From contig JAIYCH010000011.1 in NCBI GenBank assembly GCA_027488135.1, positions 1 to 64,000 on the forward strand: a stretch of DNA of 64,000 bases, in the 5' to 3' direction. The notes below the pieces were generated by a model that was not told the DNA's origin, did no database searches, and saw only the letters and a program-made list of their open reading frames with translations. The DNA is from Saprospiraceae bacterium. GTDB lineage: Bacteria; Bacteroidota; Bacteroidia; Chitinophagales; Saprospiraceae. The position numbers and the translations under genes are program-made. Below, in pieces: positions 8,470-17,533 of the stretch. Each line of letters starts with the position of its first letter. The stretch's first letter is position 1.

Positions 8470-10017
8470 ATGTTCGCACGAAGTTTTTTATCTGTAGGCA
8501 TTGATGATATTGCAGCCCACCTGCCTCATATTTATTTAAAAATTGAAGACTTATCTATTGCAAGAAACATAGAATACGCTAAGTTGAATAAAGGATTAGG
8601 ATTAACAACCATGAGTCTTGCTGATGTTCACGAGGATGCCGCAACGATGGCAGCCAATGCAGTAAGAAAGCTCATTGAGCAAAACGACCTCAATCCTAGT
8701 CATATAGGTAGAATATATTTAGGTACCGAAAGTGCCCTCGATGGATCTAAACCCACCGCATCATACGCATTAGATATGCTGAATCATTATTTTTCACCAA
8801 AGTATGGTCCAGATTGCTTTTTACATTGTGATGTGGTTGATTTAACCTTTGCCTGCATTGGTGCAGTAGATGCGCTTCAAAATTCATTGGATTGGGTAAG
8901 AATGGGAGAAGATAGAATGGCTATTGTCATTGGTTCTGATGTAGCTAAATATGAATTGGCATCTACCGGCGAATATACCCAAGGCGCTGGGGCCATTGCG
9001 CTCCTAATAAAAGAAAATCCCAGATTACTGGCTTTTGATGAACAGTGGGGGGTAGCCACACGTCCAGTTCATGATTTCTTTAAACCTATCAGGACGGTTC
9101 AAAAAAATCAGCTGTTAACAGAAATTGAAGAAAAGGGTATTGGACAAAATCTTAATTTCGATAATCTTGAAAATGCCATTTTTCAGAAATTAGATCAGTC
9201 AGGATTTTGGGACACTAACGAAACGAACGTTCATATACATAAGGTAACGCCCGTTTTTGATGGACCTTACTCTAATTCATGTTATCAGGAAAGAATCAAA
9301 GAAGCCCTGCAACATTATATTTCTCAAAATGGCCTGCCAGTAAATGAAGCGGCTACAGATAACTGGCGCAGATTGATTTTCCACCTCCCTTACGCTTATC
9401 AGGCCCGACGAATGTTTTCTGAAATATTTTATGCTGAAGCCAAAAAGAGAGGTGATCATGATATTTTAATACTGGAACTCGGTCAAACAGAACCATTAAT
9501 TCAACAATTCGAGGAAGAAGCAGCCTATCAGGAAGCTTTTTCTAAATTTTTAACCGCTATTACCAAAACAGAAAGATATAAAAGATTTATTGCTGAAAAA
9601 ATTGAAAAAGGAGAAAGGGCCTCGTCTTTGATGGGAAATCTTTACACCGCCTCCATTTTTCTTTCTTTAATGAGTACTCTGGCCATAGATTTAGACAATG
9701 ATACTGAATTAACTGATGCGAGAATTGGTTTCTTCGCCTACGGAAGTGGCTCAAAATCAAAGGTTTTTACAGCAACCATTCAACCCTCCTGGCGTGAAAT
9801 TACGCATAGATTTCAATTATTTAATCAATTGGAAAACAGGCAGGCCGTAACCTACAACGAATATGAATCGCTACACAGAGAAAGTTTAACCCAAAGTATC
9901 AAACAAGTAGAGGGTGAATTTTATCTGGCTTCCATTTGTTCTGAAAAAGGCGTAAAAGAAGGTGCCAGACGCTACGGCTGGCGTCCTGCTAAAGTTCCTG
10001 TAACAGTACAGATGTAA
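8470..10017 (+). CDS. Hydroxymethylglutaryl-CoA synthase
   Basis: A 515-residue thiolase-fold enzyme of the HMG-CoA synthase family. It condenses acetyl-CoA with acetoacetyl-CoA to make HMG-CoA, the committed precursor of the mevalonate pathway for isoprenoids, in the cytoplasm. The family signature is visible: IYLGTES with the general-base Glu, DLTFACIGAVDAL with the acyl-accepting Cys, and IFHLPYAY with the catalytic His. It is longer than the compact enzymes of Gram-positive cocci (about 390 residues), with extra sequence in the middle and at the C-terminus. No HMG-CoA reductase or mevalonate kinase is visible in the window. The gene converges on the competence-like operon with only a 17-base gap. 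Confidence 0.9.
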   Translation: MFARSFLSVGIDDIAAHLPHIYLKIEDLSIARNIEYAKLNKGLGLTTMSLADVHEDAATMAANAVRKLIEQNDLNPSHIGRIYLGTESALDGSKPTASYALDMLNHYFSPKYGPDCFLHCDVVDLTFACIGAVDALQNSLDWVRMGEDRMAIVIGSDVAKYELASTGEYTQGAGAIALLIKENPRLLAFDEQWGVATRPVHDFFKPIRTVQKNQLLTEIEEKGIGQNLNFDNLENAIFQKLDQSGFWDTNETNVHIHKVTPVFDGPYSNSCYQERIKEALQHYISQNGLPVNEAATDNWRRLIFHLPYAYQARRMFSEIFYAEAKKRGDHDILILELGQTEPLIQQFEEEAAYQEAFSKFLTAITKTERYKRFIAEKIEKGERASSLMGNLYTASIFLSLMSTLAIDLDNDTELTDARIGFFAYGSGSKSKVFTATIQPSWREITHRFQLFNQLENRQAVTYNEYESLHRESLTQSIKQVEGEFYLASICSEKGVKEGARRYGWRPAKVPVTVQM

Positions 10018-10034
10018 AAGTAAACCAGGTTTTC

Positions 10035-10886
10035 CTATAGGTTATTTATGGTTATATAGGGCAAAAGTTTAACGTATATGGAGTCATTCACAATGGGGAG
10101 TTTCTTTAAATCTTCAATGTTTTGAAATAACCCATTATTTTCCCTATATAAACAGATGGCTTTGGCTAATTTGTATCTGACGTAAGGGTGTTTTGAAAGC
10201 CCTTCCTGATTTGTATAGTTAATTGAAATACAGGGTTTCATATTTTTCTCTATCGTTAAACAAGGTTTAATTGATTGAAAAACGGAATCCCTTAATCCAT
10301 ACGTTTCTTTAACTTGCTCGACAGATACAAATCCACAGAGCGATGCTCTAAAGGTTATAATCCTTTTAGCCAGATAAGGTCCAATGCCATAGAGTGATTC
10401 CCATTGAGCAGAATCTGCTTCGTTTATATCTATTGTTTTGCATCGAAAGGCCCTGTCTTCCTTTAAAAAAGGTTTACGCTGCTTTTCTCTAGCTTCTTTT
10501 ACATATAAATATTTTGATATACTAGCATATAACGGCTCGGACATACCATAAAGCTTTTTAACATCCCCCACCCTTTTAAAACTACCTCCATTCTCCAAAT
10601 ATTTCACCCAGCGCCTGGCTAAAAAATCGGGTACAGATAATATGGCCAGTGATTCAAGGTCAGCTTCATTGATATTTAATCTAAAAAACAAGGGAATTTC
10701 AATTTTTATAGCACCAGGTTTCTCTATTTCATGCACGGCATAAACGGGTACCTTTTCATCTCTATAAGAAAAACTTAAAGCCCACAATTGCCTGCTTAAC
10801 AGGCACCAAACCAATAAAAAAAGCGCAAGAAACCCATTTCGCAACGATACAGGAAAATAGAAAAAGGTAGAAAATTTATTTTTCAC
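10035..10886 (-). CDS. Helix-hairpin-helix DNA-binding protein (ComEA-like)
   Basis: A 283-residue exported or membrane-anchored protein with one N-terminal hydrophobic segment (about residues 12-35) followed by three helix-hairpin-helix-like units. They begin with NEADLESLAILSVPDF, NEADSAQWESLYGIGPYLAKRI and, more divergent, a region near LSKHPYVRYKLAKAICLYRE. The second unit has the clear GIGPYLAKRI hairpin. ComEA-type proteins use this fold to bind incoming double-stranded DNA during transformation. The gene starts at GTG (10886), three bases after the stop of comEC on the same strand, so the two are almost certainly co-transcribed. That neighbour supports DNA uptake rather than another HhH function. 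It is longer than typical ComEA because it carries three units. Confidence 0.8.
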   Translation of the reverse strand: MKNKFSTFFYFPVSLRNGFLALFLLVWCLLSRQLWALSFSYRDEKVPVYAVHEIEKPGAIKIEIPLFFRLNINEADLESLAILSVPDFLARRWVKYLENGGSFKRVGDVKKLYGMSEPLYASISKYLYVKEAREKQRKPFLKEDRAFRCKTIDINEADSAQWESLYGIGPYLAKRIITFRASLCGFVSVEQVKETYGLRDSVFQSIKPCLTIEKNMKPCISINYTNQEGLSKHPYVRYKLAKAICLYRENNGLFQNIEDLKKLPIVNDSIYVKLLPYITINNL

Positions 10887-10889
10887 AGA

Positions 10890-12914
10890 TTAATTTTTAA
10901 AAAGATTCAAAGCACCCGATACGCCAATATCATAAACTTCTATGTTCAGTTTTTCAGCCAGATTTAATAGTTTTCGTTTAAAATAAAAAGGTACATCGGC
11001 ATTAAAAATCAGTACTTTAGGAGGACATTCAGCCAGCCATTTTTCCCAGGGCCCATAAAAAGCGCTTGTTACCCACCAATGTGAACCAAAGGGAATAAAA
11101 TGATGAGAATTTTCACCGTTAAGCAGGACAAAAGTATCATCGTGTATATTGAAAGAAATGACAGATGACGGTAAAATAGTATAATGTCGCTTTGTCGCCC
11201 ATTTTTCTAAAAACAAGATGTCCTGACGCTTTTTATCGATTGGTTTATTAGAAAAAACAAAAAAAGAATACCCTTTTCGAATAGTTAAAACAGCATTTCC
11301 TCTTTCAGACAAAATATAGGTTTGTTCTTCTTTATTGTAGTAAAAAAATGAGACCTGAAATAACGTAAATAATAAGCAGGTGGAAATTATAAAAATATTT
11401 CGTTTTCGATATTCAATGGATAATGCAATAAGTAAAACAATGATAACAAGGCATAAAATAGCAGCATCTGGCAGATAAATACCTTCTGAAACAGCCCAAG
11501 TAATATCGCTCAAAAAGGACATAATCCAACGAAATAAAAAAACAGAACTTTCCAGTAACCAGCCAATAAAAGTATTTAAAAAAGGAATACCAGATACTAA
11601 AATATAAAGCAAAGATATACCTAGTATGAAAGTAGATAAAGGAATGGCAACCCAGCCTGTAATCAGAAAAAGCCATGAAAACTGCTGAAAATGATACAAT
11701 AAAAGCGGTAAAGTGACCCATTGCGCTGCAAAGCCCATGACGGTCATCTCCCAAAAATATTGTATTAATTTATTAGAAAACGTGAACCTACCTACCCATG
11801 ACTTATAGAATCCTATGATCCCTGCCACGGCCAGAAAGGATAATTGGAACCCAATATGAAAAAAGAAGTTTGGATCAAGAAGGAGTAAAAAACAAGCCAT
11901 AGCAAACAAATTATTCCAGGCATTGGCCGTTTTCTGGAAAATATTCGCCAATATCATTAGAATGGAACCACCCACGGCCCTGAGAATTGCCGGCTCAAAA
12001 TGAGTTAACCAGGCGAAAAGAAGAAGGAAAAGAATGAAGAAACCTGCAGTAAAAACCTTTCCCAGTCTGCTATATATAGGAAGTAAACCAAGAATAAATT
12101 GAATGATACCTGCTAATATTCCAACATGGAGTCCACTGACAGCAAGAATATGCATCGCACCAGTTCGCTTAAAATCGGTCATAATATCAGAGGTAAGACC
12201 TGATTTATTACCCAGTAACAAGGCATCCATCAATCCTAGAGAAACACTATCTTTTAAGGCTTTTCCAAGTATGTCCGAGATATATAGTTGCGCTTTATCT
12301 CTGTAAAACAAGGACCCCGAAGCAGCTTTGATTTCCTTCCAATGGGCTCTGTTACCGTACGCTTTGTGAAAAATTCTCTTTAATGCCCAATATTTCTGCT
12401 GATTAAATGAACCTGGATTATGTGCGTCGGGAATAGGGAGAAGCTGAAAAACTTCCCCCTGAACTATAGAACCAGAGGAAAACGGGGGCAAATCGGAAGC
12501 TGAAAGATACAGTAATATGAGTCCTGACGATGTAATAGCCGTATTTTCCTTGTTAAAAGTATTCGAAACATTCAAAACATACCTCTGTCCCCCATTCATC
12601 CTCGACTTACTACTAAGTACAGTTCCCTGAAATTTAACGGCAGATATTTGGTTTCCTAAGTAGCTACTTTTATTTATTGGGTTCAAAGAGGCCATTCTAA
12701 AAAAAAGAATAGATATAATAAGGAAGGTAAAAAATGGATAAAAAACGATGGCCGATACTGTCTCATTTTTATATATAAGAAAACATATACCTATGAAAAA
12801 GGAACTAATCATCCAAAGTCCTACCATATTTTCAATATTAACATAAGGATATAGCAATATACCCGCTACTAACCCAATAAACAATTTTAGAAATGGTATT
12901 TCGTGAAAACGCAT
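10890..12914 (-). CDS. comEC: ComEC/Rec2 family DNA-uptake channel
   Basis: A polytopic inner-membrane protein of 674 residues. The N-terminus has hydrophobic helices and a DUF4131-like periplasmic domain. The central ComEC core contains the characteristic GAMHILAVSGLHVGILAGI segment, followed by many transmembrane helices. ComEC carries single-stranded DNA across the inner membrane in natural transformation. The roughly 130 residues after the last helices have no HxHxDH motif, so the metallo-beta-lactamase domain found in many ComEC proteins is reduced or replaced. I start at the ATG at 12914; a TTG at 12935 adds seven residues and is less likely. The helix-hairpin-helix gene follows three bases downstream. 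The 12915-13073 gap holds the divergent promoters of this operon and the GNAT gene, but I could not assign exact elements. Confidence 0.88.
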   Translation of the reverse strand: MRFHEIPFLKLFIGLVAGILLYPYVNIENMVGLWMISSFFIGICFLIYKNETVSAIVFYPFFTFLIISILFFRMASLNPINKSSYLGNQISAVKFQGTVLSSKSRMNGGQRYVLNVSNTFNKENTAITSSGLILLYLSASDLPPFSSGSIVQGEVFQLLPIPDAHNPGSFNQQKYWALKRIFHKAYGNRAHWKEIKAASGSLFYRDKAQLYISDILGKALKDSVSLGLMDALLLGNKSGLTSDIMTDFKRTGAMHILAVSGLHVGILAGIIQFILGLLPIYSRLGKVFTAGFFILFLLLFAWLTHFEPAILRAVGGSILMILANIFQKTANAWNNLFAMACFLLLLDPNFFFHIGFQLSFLAVAGIIGFYKSWVGRFTFSNKLIQYFWEMTVMGFAAQWVTLPLLLYHFQQFSWLFLITGWVAIPLSTFILGISLLYILVSGIPFLNTFIGWLLESSVFLFRWIMSFLSDITWAVSEGIYLPDAAILCLVIIVLLIALSIEYRKRNIFIISTCLLFTLFQVSFFYYNKEEQTYILSERGNAVLTIRKGYSFFVFSNKPIDKKRQDILFLEKWATKRHYTILPSSVISFNIHDDTFVLLNGENSHHFIPFGSHWWVTSAFYGPWEKWLAECPPKVLIFNADVPFYFKRKLLNLAEKLNIEVYDIGVSGALNLFKN

Positions 12915-13073
12915 ACTAACTTTACTTAAAAGCAAAAGTCGTTGATATTTTTATGGTTTGAAGGTAATTCATGGGACAGAAGTAACCATTTTCCAACTTA
13001 TCAGGTTATATATAAAATTAGATTTAGAAGCTAGAAAGTTCTTATTTTGTGCTTTTTAAAAATCACCTCAAAT

Positions 13074-13661
13074 ATGCTTACAGAAAATTTCATCGATGCT
13101 AATTTATATGATATCGAAACAGCTGTTTTAGGTAAAAAGGTACTCATTAGAAGATTAAGAGAGGGAGATGGCAAGTTTTTTTATGACCTGGTTGCAGAAA
13201 ATAATAGTTTAATAAGCGAATATTTCCCTGTGATTACCTCGGCTTTATCTACCCTGGATGGTGCAGAACTTTTTGTAAGAAAAACCATTATTTCTTGGTT
13301 AAAACAGGAATCATTCAGTTTTGGCTTGTGGGATAAAGATAAATTATGCTTAGTGGGCTACCTTGATATTTCAAGAAGAATGCCAGAAAATATAGGTGAA
13401 TTAAGATTTTTTACAGACAAAAACAGAATGGGTGAAGGTATTATGTCAGATACTTTACAAACCATGATTCCCTATTTTTTCAACCAGCTTCTTTTAAATA
13501 AAATCACAATAAAAGCATCCACTGAAAATTTTACGCTACCTACATTAGCCAGAAAATTTGGATTTTTACGCGAAGGCGAACTCCGAGGCGAAATTTATAA
13601 ACTGTCAGGCGATCGCGGAGATGTCTGGGTTTATGGCTTATTAAAAAACATGTACAAATAA
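13074..13661 (+). CDS. GNAT family N-acetyltransferase (RimJ/RimL-like)
   Basis: A 195-residue cytoplasmic acetyltransferase. The N-terminal strand (KVLIRRLREGDGKFFYDLV) and the acetyl-CoA pyrophosphate loop (RMGEGIMSD, matching R/QxxGxG) fit the RimJ/RimL-type GNAT fold, as does the late KFGFLREGELRGE segment. The usual substrates are protein N-termini, amino acids or small amines; the specific one is unknown. I use the ATG at 13074; a TTG at 13047 would add nine residues. It is the first gene of a co-directional run: the next gene starts ten bases after its stop. Confidence 0.82.
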   Translation: MLTENFIDANLYDIETAVLGKKVLIRRLREGDGKFFYDLVAENNSLISEYFPVITSALSTLDGAELFVRKTIISWLKQESFSFGLWDKDKLCLVGYLDISRRMPENIGELRFFTDKNRMGEGIMSDTLQTMIPYFFNQLLLNKITIKASTENFTLPTLARKFGFLREGELRGEIYKLSGDRGDVWVYGLLKNMYK

Positions 13662-13671
13662 AACAATAACA

Positions 13672-16600
13672 TTGATTTCATATATTAACTTATTTCTGGA
13701 ATGGGGTAAAACCCTGCCAATCAGTAAACAAAATGAATTAATAGCTTTATTCAAGGCTGTCAATAATGCAATTTCTCAGGAGGAATTTGAAAACCGTTTA
13801 CTTGCCTTTCGCAGTGCCAATCAGGTAACTTTAACTGAAAATGTTTCAACTTTCCTGTCAGACTTACATCCTTTGGCAAACTATCCATCTTTTTCAGGAA
13901 ATCATAAATACATAGTACCTAACTTAATAGGTCATAGTTTGGCTGCTCTCAATAAGCTTCCAACGCTTTTCAACCCCAATAGCCAGCTTTTTCTTAAAGA
14001 ATTTTTGCGCTATTTTTTAATTCAGGAAAATTTTACAAAGGGAAAAGATATACTCGCCGACCTATTAAACGTTGGTTTAATTTCTCATGAGGACACGGAC
14101 ACATTCCAACAAGATTCAGCCCATTACTCTAAATTAATGGAGCAATTATTCACCTTTATCCTGTTAAAAAAGGAGGAATTTCCTGGTGAAAGTACTCATC
14201 TGCTTTTTTACAAAGAAGCCGTTACTACTACCCTTGGATTATCCTTTTTTCGCTATGTAGATGAGGCGAGTATATATTTAACTTTGGAAAGAGTCTATTT
14301 TGTCTATCAGCATATTCCAATGGAAGCGAAAGACAGGATGTTTGTATTTAATGTATTCCTGCGAATTGCCTTTGAAAGCGCTGGAAATCAACAGAATAAC
14401 CAACTACCTGATAGTCCGCTTTTGAGCTGGTACAAAAAAGGAGAAAACAAAGGTATCCAGGATGTAATTGCCGGAAGATTCTTAACCCTTTCTTTAGAAA
14501 AGGGTATAGTTAATATTGCTTATTTAACTGAAAAATTCCCTGTTATTAGTGCTGCCATGCACGCTATCTGGCAATTTAATGAGAAAAGTATTCTTTCAAA
14601 TGCTTTAGAGAGTAAAGAATTATTTCTCGAAAATGCAGGGAAAATATTAGACGTCATTATTAAATTCCCCTATTTAGTTACTTCCGGTACTCAAAACACG
14701 GCGCCTATATATCAATTACTCCAGGGTTTTGATATAATCAAAGATAGTTTACCCGATGCCATTAAAAGCAATCATGTTTTACAACGCTTTTTGTTGGACA
14801 AATATCTTCAGTGCGCTGCTGAAAATCCAACCCTTTGGGAGAGCAATGTAGAGAGCATTGGAAATAAAAGTATTCTAGACCGAGGGGTATTGTTAGTTAT
14901 TTCAGCGGCATTTCATCGTCAAAATGAAATGAGTGAGGGAAAAAATATAGCCCTCTTCAGGTCATTAATTTCATTTACTTTAGAAGAAATTTTACAAACT
15001 TATCCTAGTGAGTTAGGTTTGACCTTCATAAAAATCATCGTTTCCCCAGACACAGGATTTGGATTTAGGTATGGTTTTGATCGTCAATGGGCCGATCAAA
15101 TGGTGGAGGCTGCATTGGCTTTATTTTCACAACATCCGCACCTTATCGCTGCAGAAAATACATGGGATGACTTGTTTTCTGGCGTTTCTGATGCATTGAA
15201 AGAATCAAAAATTCAGCAACTCAACCTGCTTCCTGAGTTAACACGCATGATTTTAGAAAAATCAGCTTTACAACTAAACCTGAGGGTATCCTTAGAAAAT
15301 GGAAAAGAAGAATATCTTCTTATTGCCGGATTGAGGGAAATTTTAGCTGCCCTTTCTGCCAATGAAACATCCAATTCAAAACACCCTCAATTAACCCCTG
15401 GCCAATTACTATCCTTCGTAGAATTATTGCTGGATGCTGTCATAAAAAATCCTAACTGGTTAACTACCTCATTTGAAGGTAACCCCATGATTAGAGAAGT
15501 TTTGGCCATTCCTTTCCGCACCTTATCGAAGATACCCGCAGATCAACGTTTAGGGTACGACTTACTTACCCAGGTCATTGAGTCAGAACTGGAGGCGATA
15601 GAAAGAAGTCCGCATTTAATGGATCGGATACAGTACGGTGAATCTCCTTCAGAAAAAACAGTTTTAGAGCATGCCTTTAATTTAGTAATTGCCTGGTTAT
15701 TTCCTCCCGGAGAGAGAGCTGGTTTGCATAAAACGAAGCAATTAATGGACGTAATCGCTTATGCCATTGAAGATCTGGTTTCTGAAAATCCAAATACCAC
15801 TGGTTTAGCTATTTTAGAACTTATTTTATCTGATGCGGTCGGATTAGATTTGTCCAACGGGATTATTGAAGATCAGACCGACGAATTGGTTGAAGCCGTG
15901 CTGCTTGCCATTGCCACACAACCTGAATTAATACAAGAAGCACCAGGATTAAGGGAAATTGCACAGGAATCAGCTGGTGCCATTCATCTTTTATCTATTG
16001 ATCATCCAGAAATTGGTTTAGAGATTCTTCGAAATCTATTTGAAGAAAGTGCGGGACGTTTAACCATTTTATTAGAAGTAAATGACACCCAGTTCCGCCA
16101 TTTACTTATAGAGGCTTTGCAGCAGTTTGCTACCGCCATAAGCATGGAACGCAAAAATGGAAGATACACTATAAAATTAAGTGAGGACCAGATTCTTGAT
16201 TTAGTTCAAATTATATTTGAAGGCGTGGTAGAGCATCCGGAATGGGTGGAGGACGAATATATCCATCAGGTTCTTGATGCTATTTTACAAGCTGTTGATG
16301 CGAAAAGTGGAGGGAGGAGAATCCCCTATTTACTAGTCTCTTTACTATTCCAGGCACTCCTTCCAATGGCTCAGGAACGATCAGAATTGCTTGAAAAAAT
16401 AGAATTTGGCGAAAAAAGAGAGGCCATTGCTATTAGTTATGTCGTAGAAAGATTGTTAAATCTACTGTTGGGCTTAGATCTCAAGGATTGGAGAAAAGTA
16501 ACTCAAGATGAGGCTATTGAAGCCATCGTTCACTTTTATTTAAACTTAATCAATCAATGGGATATGAGTGCTGCATCCATTGAAGCCGCTATGACTCACC

Positions 16601-16695
16601 TAAAACAATTGGTTAGGCAGTTTGCTACAGGAACGTTGTCTCAAGATGAATTTTTAGATTTATTAAGTGAGGAAGATGATGATGACGAAGAATAA
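13672..16695 (+). CDS. Large helical repeat protein of unknown function (1007 aa)
   Basis: I do not recognise a family. The protein is almost wholly alpha-helical by eye, with no signal peptide or membrane segment, so it is probably cytoplasmic. It contains an internal repeat of about 260 residues. Residues ~428-683 align by eye with ~688-935: SALQLNLRVSLENG matches SAGRLTILLEVND, and FVELLLDAVIKNPNWL matches LVQIIFEGVVEHPEWV. Residues ~320-425 resemble the second half of the unit (ILDVIIKFPYLV), so at least 2.4 copies exist. The C-terminus is highly acidic (EEDDDDEE). The start is a TTG at 13672: an in-frame stop lies at 13642-13644, no ATG lies between, and the next in-frame Met is only at residue ~156. 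It sits ten bases after the GNAT gene and 25 before the desaturase, suggesting co-transcription. A HEAT-like scaffold is a structural guess only. Confidence 0.8.
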   Translation: MISYINLFLEWGKTLPISKQNELIALFKAVNNAISQEEFENRLLAFRSANQVTLTENVSTFLSDLHPLANYPSFSGNHKYIVPNLIGHSLAALNKLPTLFNPNSQLFLKEFLRYFLIQENFTKGKDILADLLNVGLISHEDTDTFQQDSAHYSKLMEQLFTFILLKKEEFPGESTHLLFYKEAVTTTLGLSFFRYVDEASIYLTLERVYFVYQHIPMEAKDRMFVFNVFLRIAFESAGNQQNNQLPDSPLLSWYKKGENKGIQDVIAGRFLTLSLEKGIVNIAYLTEKFPVISAAMHAIWQFNEKSILSNALESKELFLENAGKILDVIIKFPYLVTSGTQNTAPIYQLLQGFDIIKDSLPDAIKSNHVLQRFLLDKYLQCAAENPTLWESNVESIGNKSILDRGVLLVISAAFHRQNEMSEGKNIALFRSLISFTLEEILQTYPSELGLTFIKIIVSPDTGFGFRYGFDRQWADQMVEAALALFSQHPHLIAAENTWDDLFSGVSDALKESKIQQLNLLPELTRMILEKSALQLNLRVSLENGKEEYLLIAGLREILAALSANETSNSKHPQLTPGQLLSFVELLLDAVIKNPNWLTTSFEGNPMIREVLAIPFRTLSKIPADQRLGYDLLTQVIESELEAIERSPHLMDRIQYGESPSEKTVLEHAFNLVIAWLFPPGERAGLHKTKQLMDVIAYAIEDLVSENPNTTGLAILELILSDAVGLDLSNGIIEDQTDELVEAVLLAIATQPELIQEAPGLREIAQESAGAIHLLSIDHPEIGLEILRNLFEESAGRLTILLEVNDTQFRHLLIEALQQFATAISMERKNGRYTIKLSEDQILDLVQIIFEGVVEHPEWVEDEYIHQVLDAILQAVDAKSGGRRIPYLLVSLLFQALLPMAQERSELLEKIEFGEKREAIAISYVVERLLNLLLGLDLKDWRKVTQDEAIEAIVHFYLNLINQWDMSAASIEAAMTHLKQLVRQFATGTLSQDEFLDLLSEEDDDDEE

Positions 16696-16720
16696 ATTGT
16701 GGCTGAATAATGTATAAATT

Positions 16721-17533
16721 ATGAACGAAATACTCTACGAGGTAGGAAAGGTTACCTTTCTATTGGGCATTCTTAACAACTTAAGATATTTTCTTATCGC
16801 TGGTATTCCTTTCCTGATTTTCTATATATTCCATTCAAAAAAATTTCAAATTTTAAAAATCCAACTAAAAGAGGCAAGAAAAAGTGATTTCCTTAGGGAT
16901 ATAAAGTATTCTCTCCTTTCAGGATTTATTACCGCGTTTATTGTAGCTTTCCTCCTCAGGACTTCATTAAAAAATAACTCCCTTATATACAATGATTTGA
17001 CTGAATACCCAATTTACTGGTTGTTCATTAGTTATGCCTTAGCTATACTCTTTCACGACACCTGGTTTTATTGGTTACATCGATTTTTTCATATTCCAAA
17101 GATTTACAAACATGTGCATAATGTCCACCATTTATCTGTAAATCCATCTCCCTGGACTTCATTTTCTTTTCATTTTTTTGAAGCTATTGGAGAAGGGCTG
17201 GTGATCATTCCTTTAGTCTTTATTGTTCCTCTTCACCTATATACGCTCATCTTTTTTGGATTTTCCATTTTTGCCATTAATGTTTACGGGCATTTAGGAT
17301 ATGAAATAGCACCTAAATGGTTTCGACAATCTTTTTTGTTCGAATTAATTAATACATCTGTTCATCATAATCTTCATCATAGTAAATTCAAAGGGAACTA
17401 TAGTTTATATTTTAGAATTTGGGACCGATTAATGGGTACTGAAAACAAAGATTATGTTATGGAATTTGACCGTATTCAGGGACGAAGATTTATTAACGAA
17501 TATTCAGACATAAATATTAAAAATAAAGCATGA
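16721..17533 (+). CDS. Fatty acid hydroxylase/sterol desaturase family protein
   Basis: A 270-residue integral membrane di-iron oxygenase of the fatty acid hydroxylase superfamily. The three histidine clusters are clear: HDTWFYWLH, HVHNVHH and HHNLHH, with a further His (FSFHFFE) between them. Hydrophobic segments lie near residues 10-35, 65-85 and 100-120, and between the second and third clusters. Such enzymes hydroxylate or desaturate lipids (fatty acyl chains, sterols or carotenoids) in the membrane; the substrate cannot be read. Its stop overlaps the start of the M16 protease gene by four bases (ATGA at 17530), which indicates translational coupling. Confidence 0.88.
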   Translation: MNEILYEVGKVTFLLGILNNLRYFLIAGIPFLIFYIFHSKKFQILKIQLKEARKSDFLRDIKYSLLSGFITAFIVAFLLRTSLKNNSLIYNDLTEYPIYWLFISYALAILFHDTWFYWLHRFFHIPKIYKHVHNVHHLSVNPSPWTSFSFHFFEAIGEGLVIIPLVFIVPLHLYTLIFFGFSIFAINVYGHLGYEIAPKWFRQSFLFELINTSVHHNLHHSKFKGNYSLYFRIWDRLMGTENKDYVMEFDRIQGRRFINEYSDINIKNKA

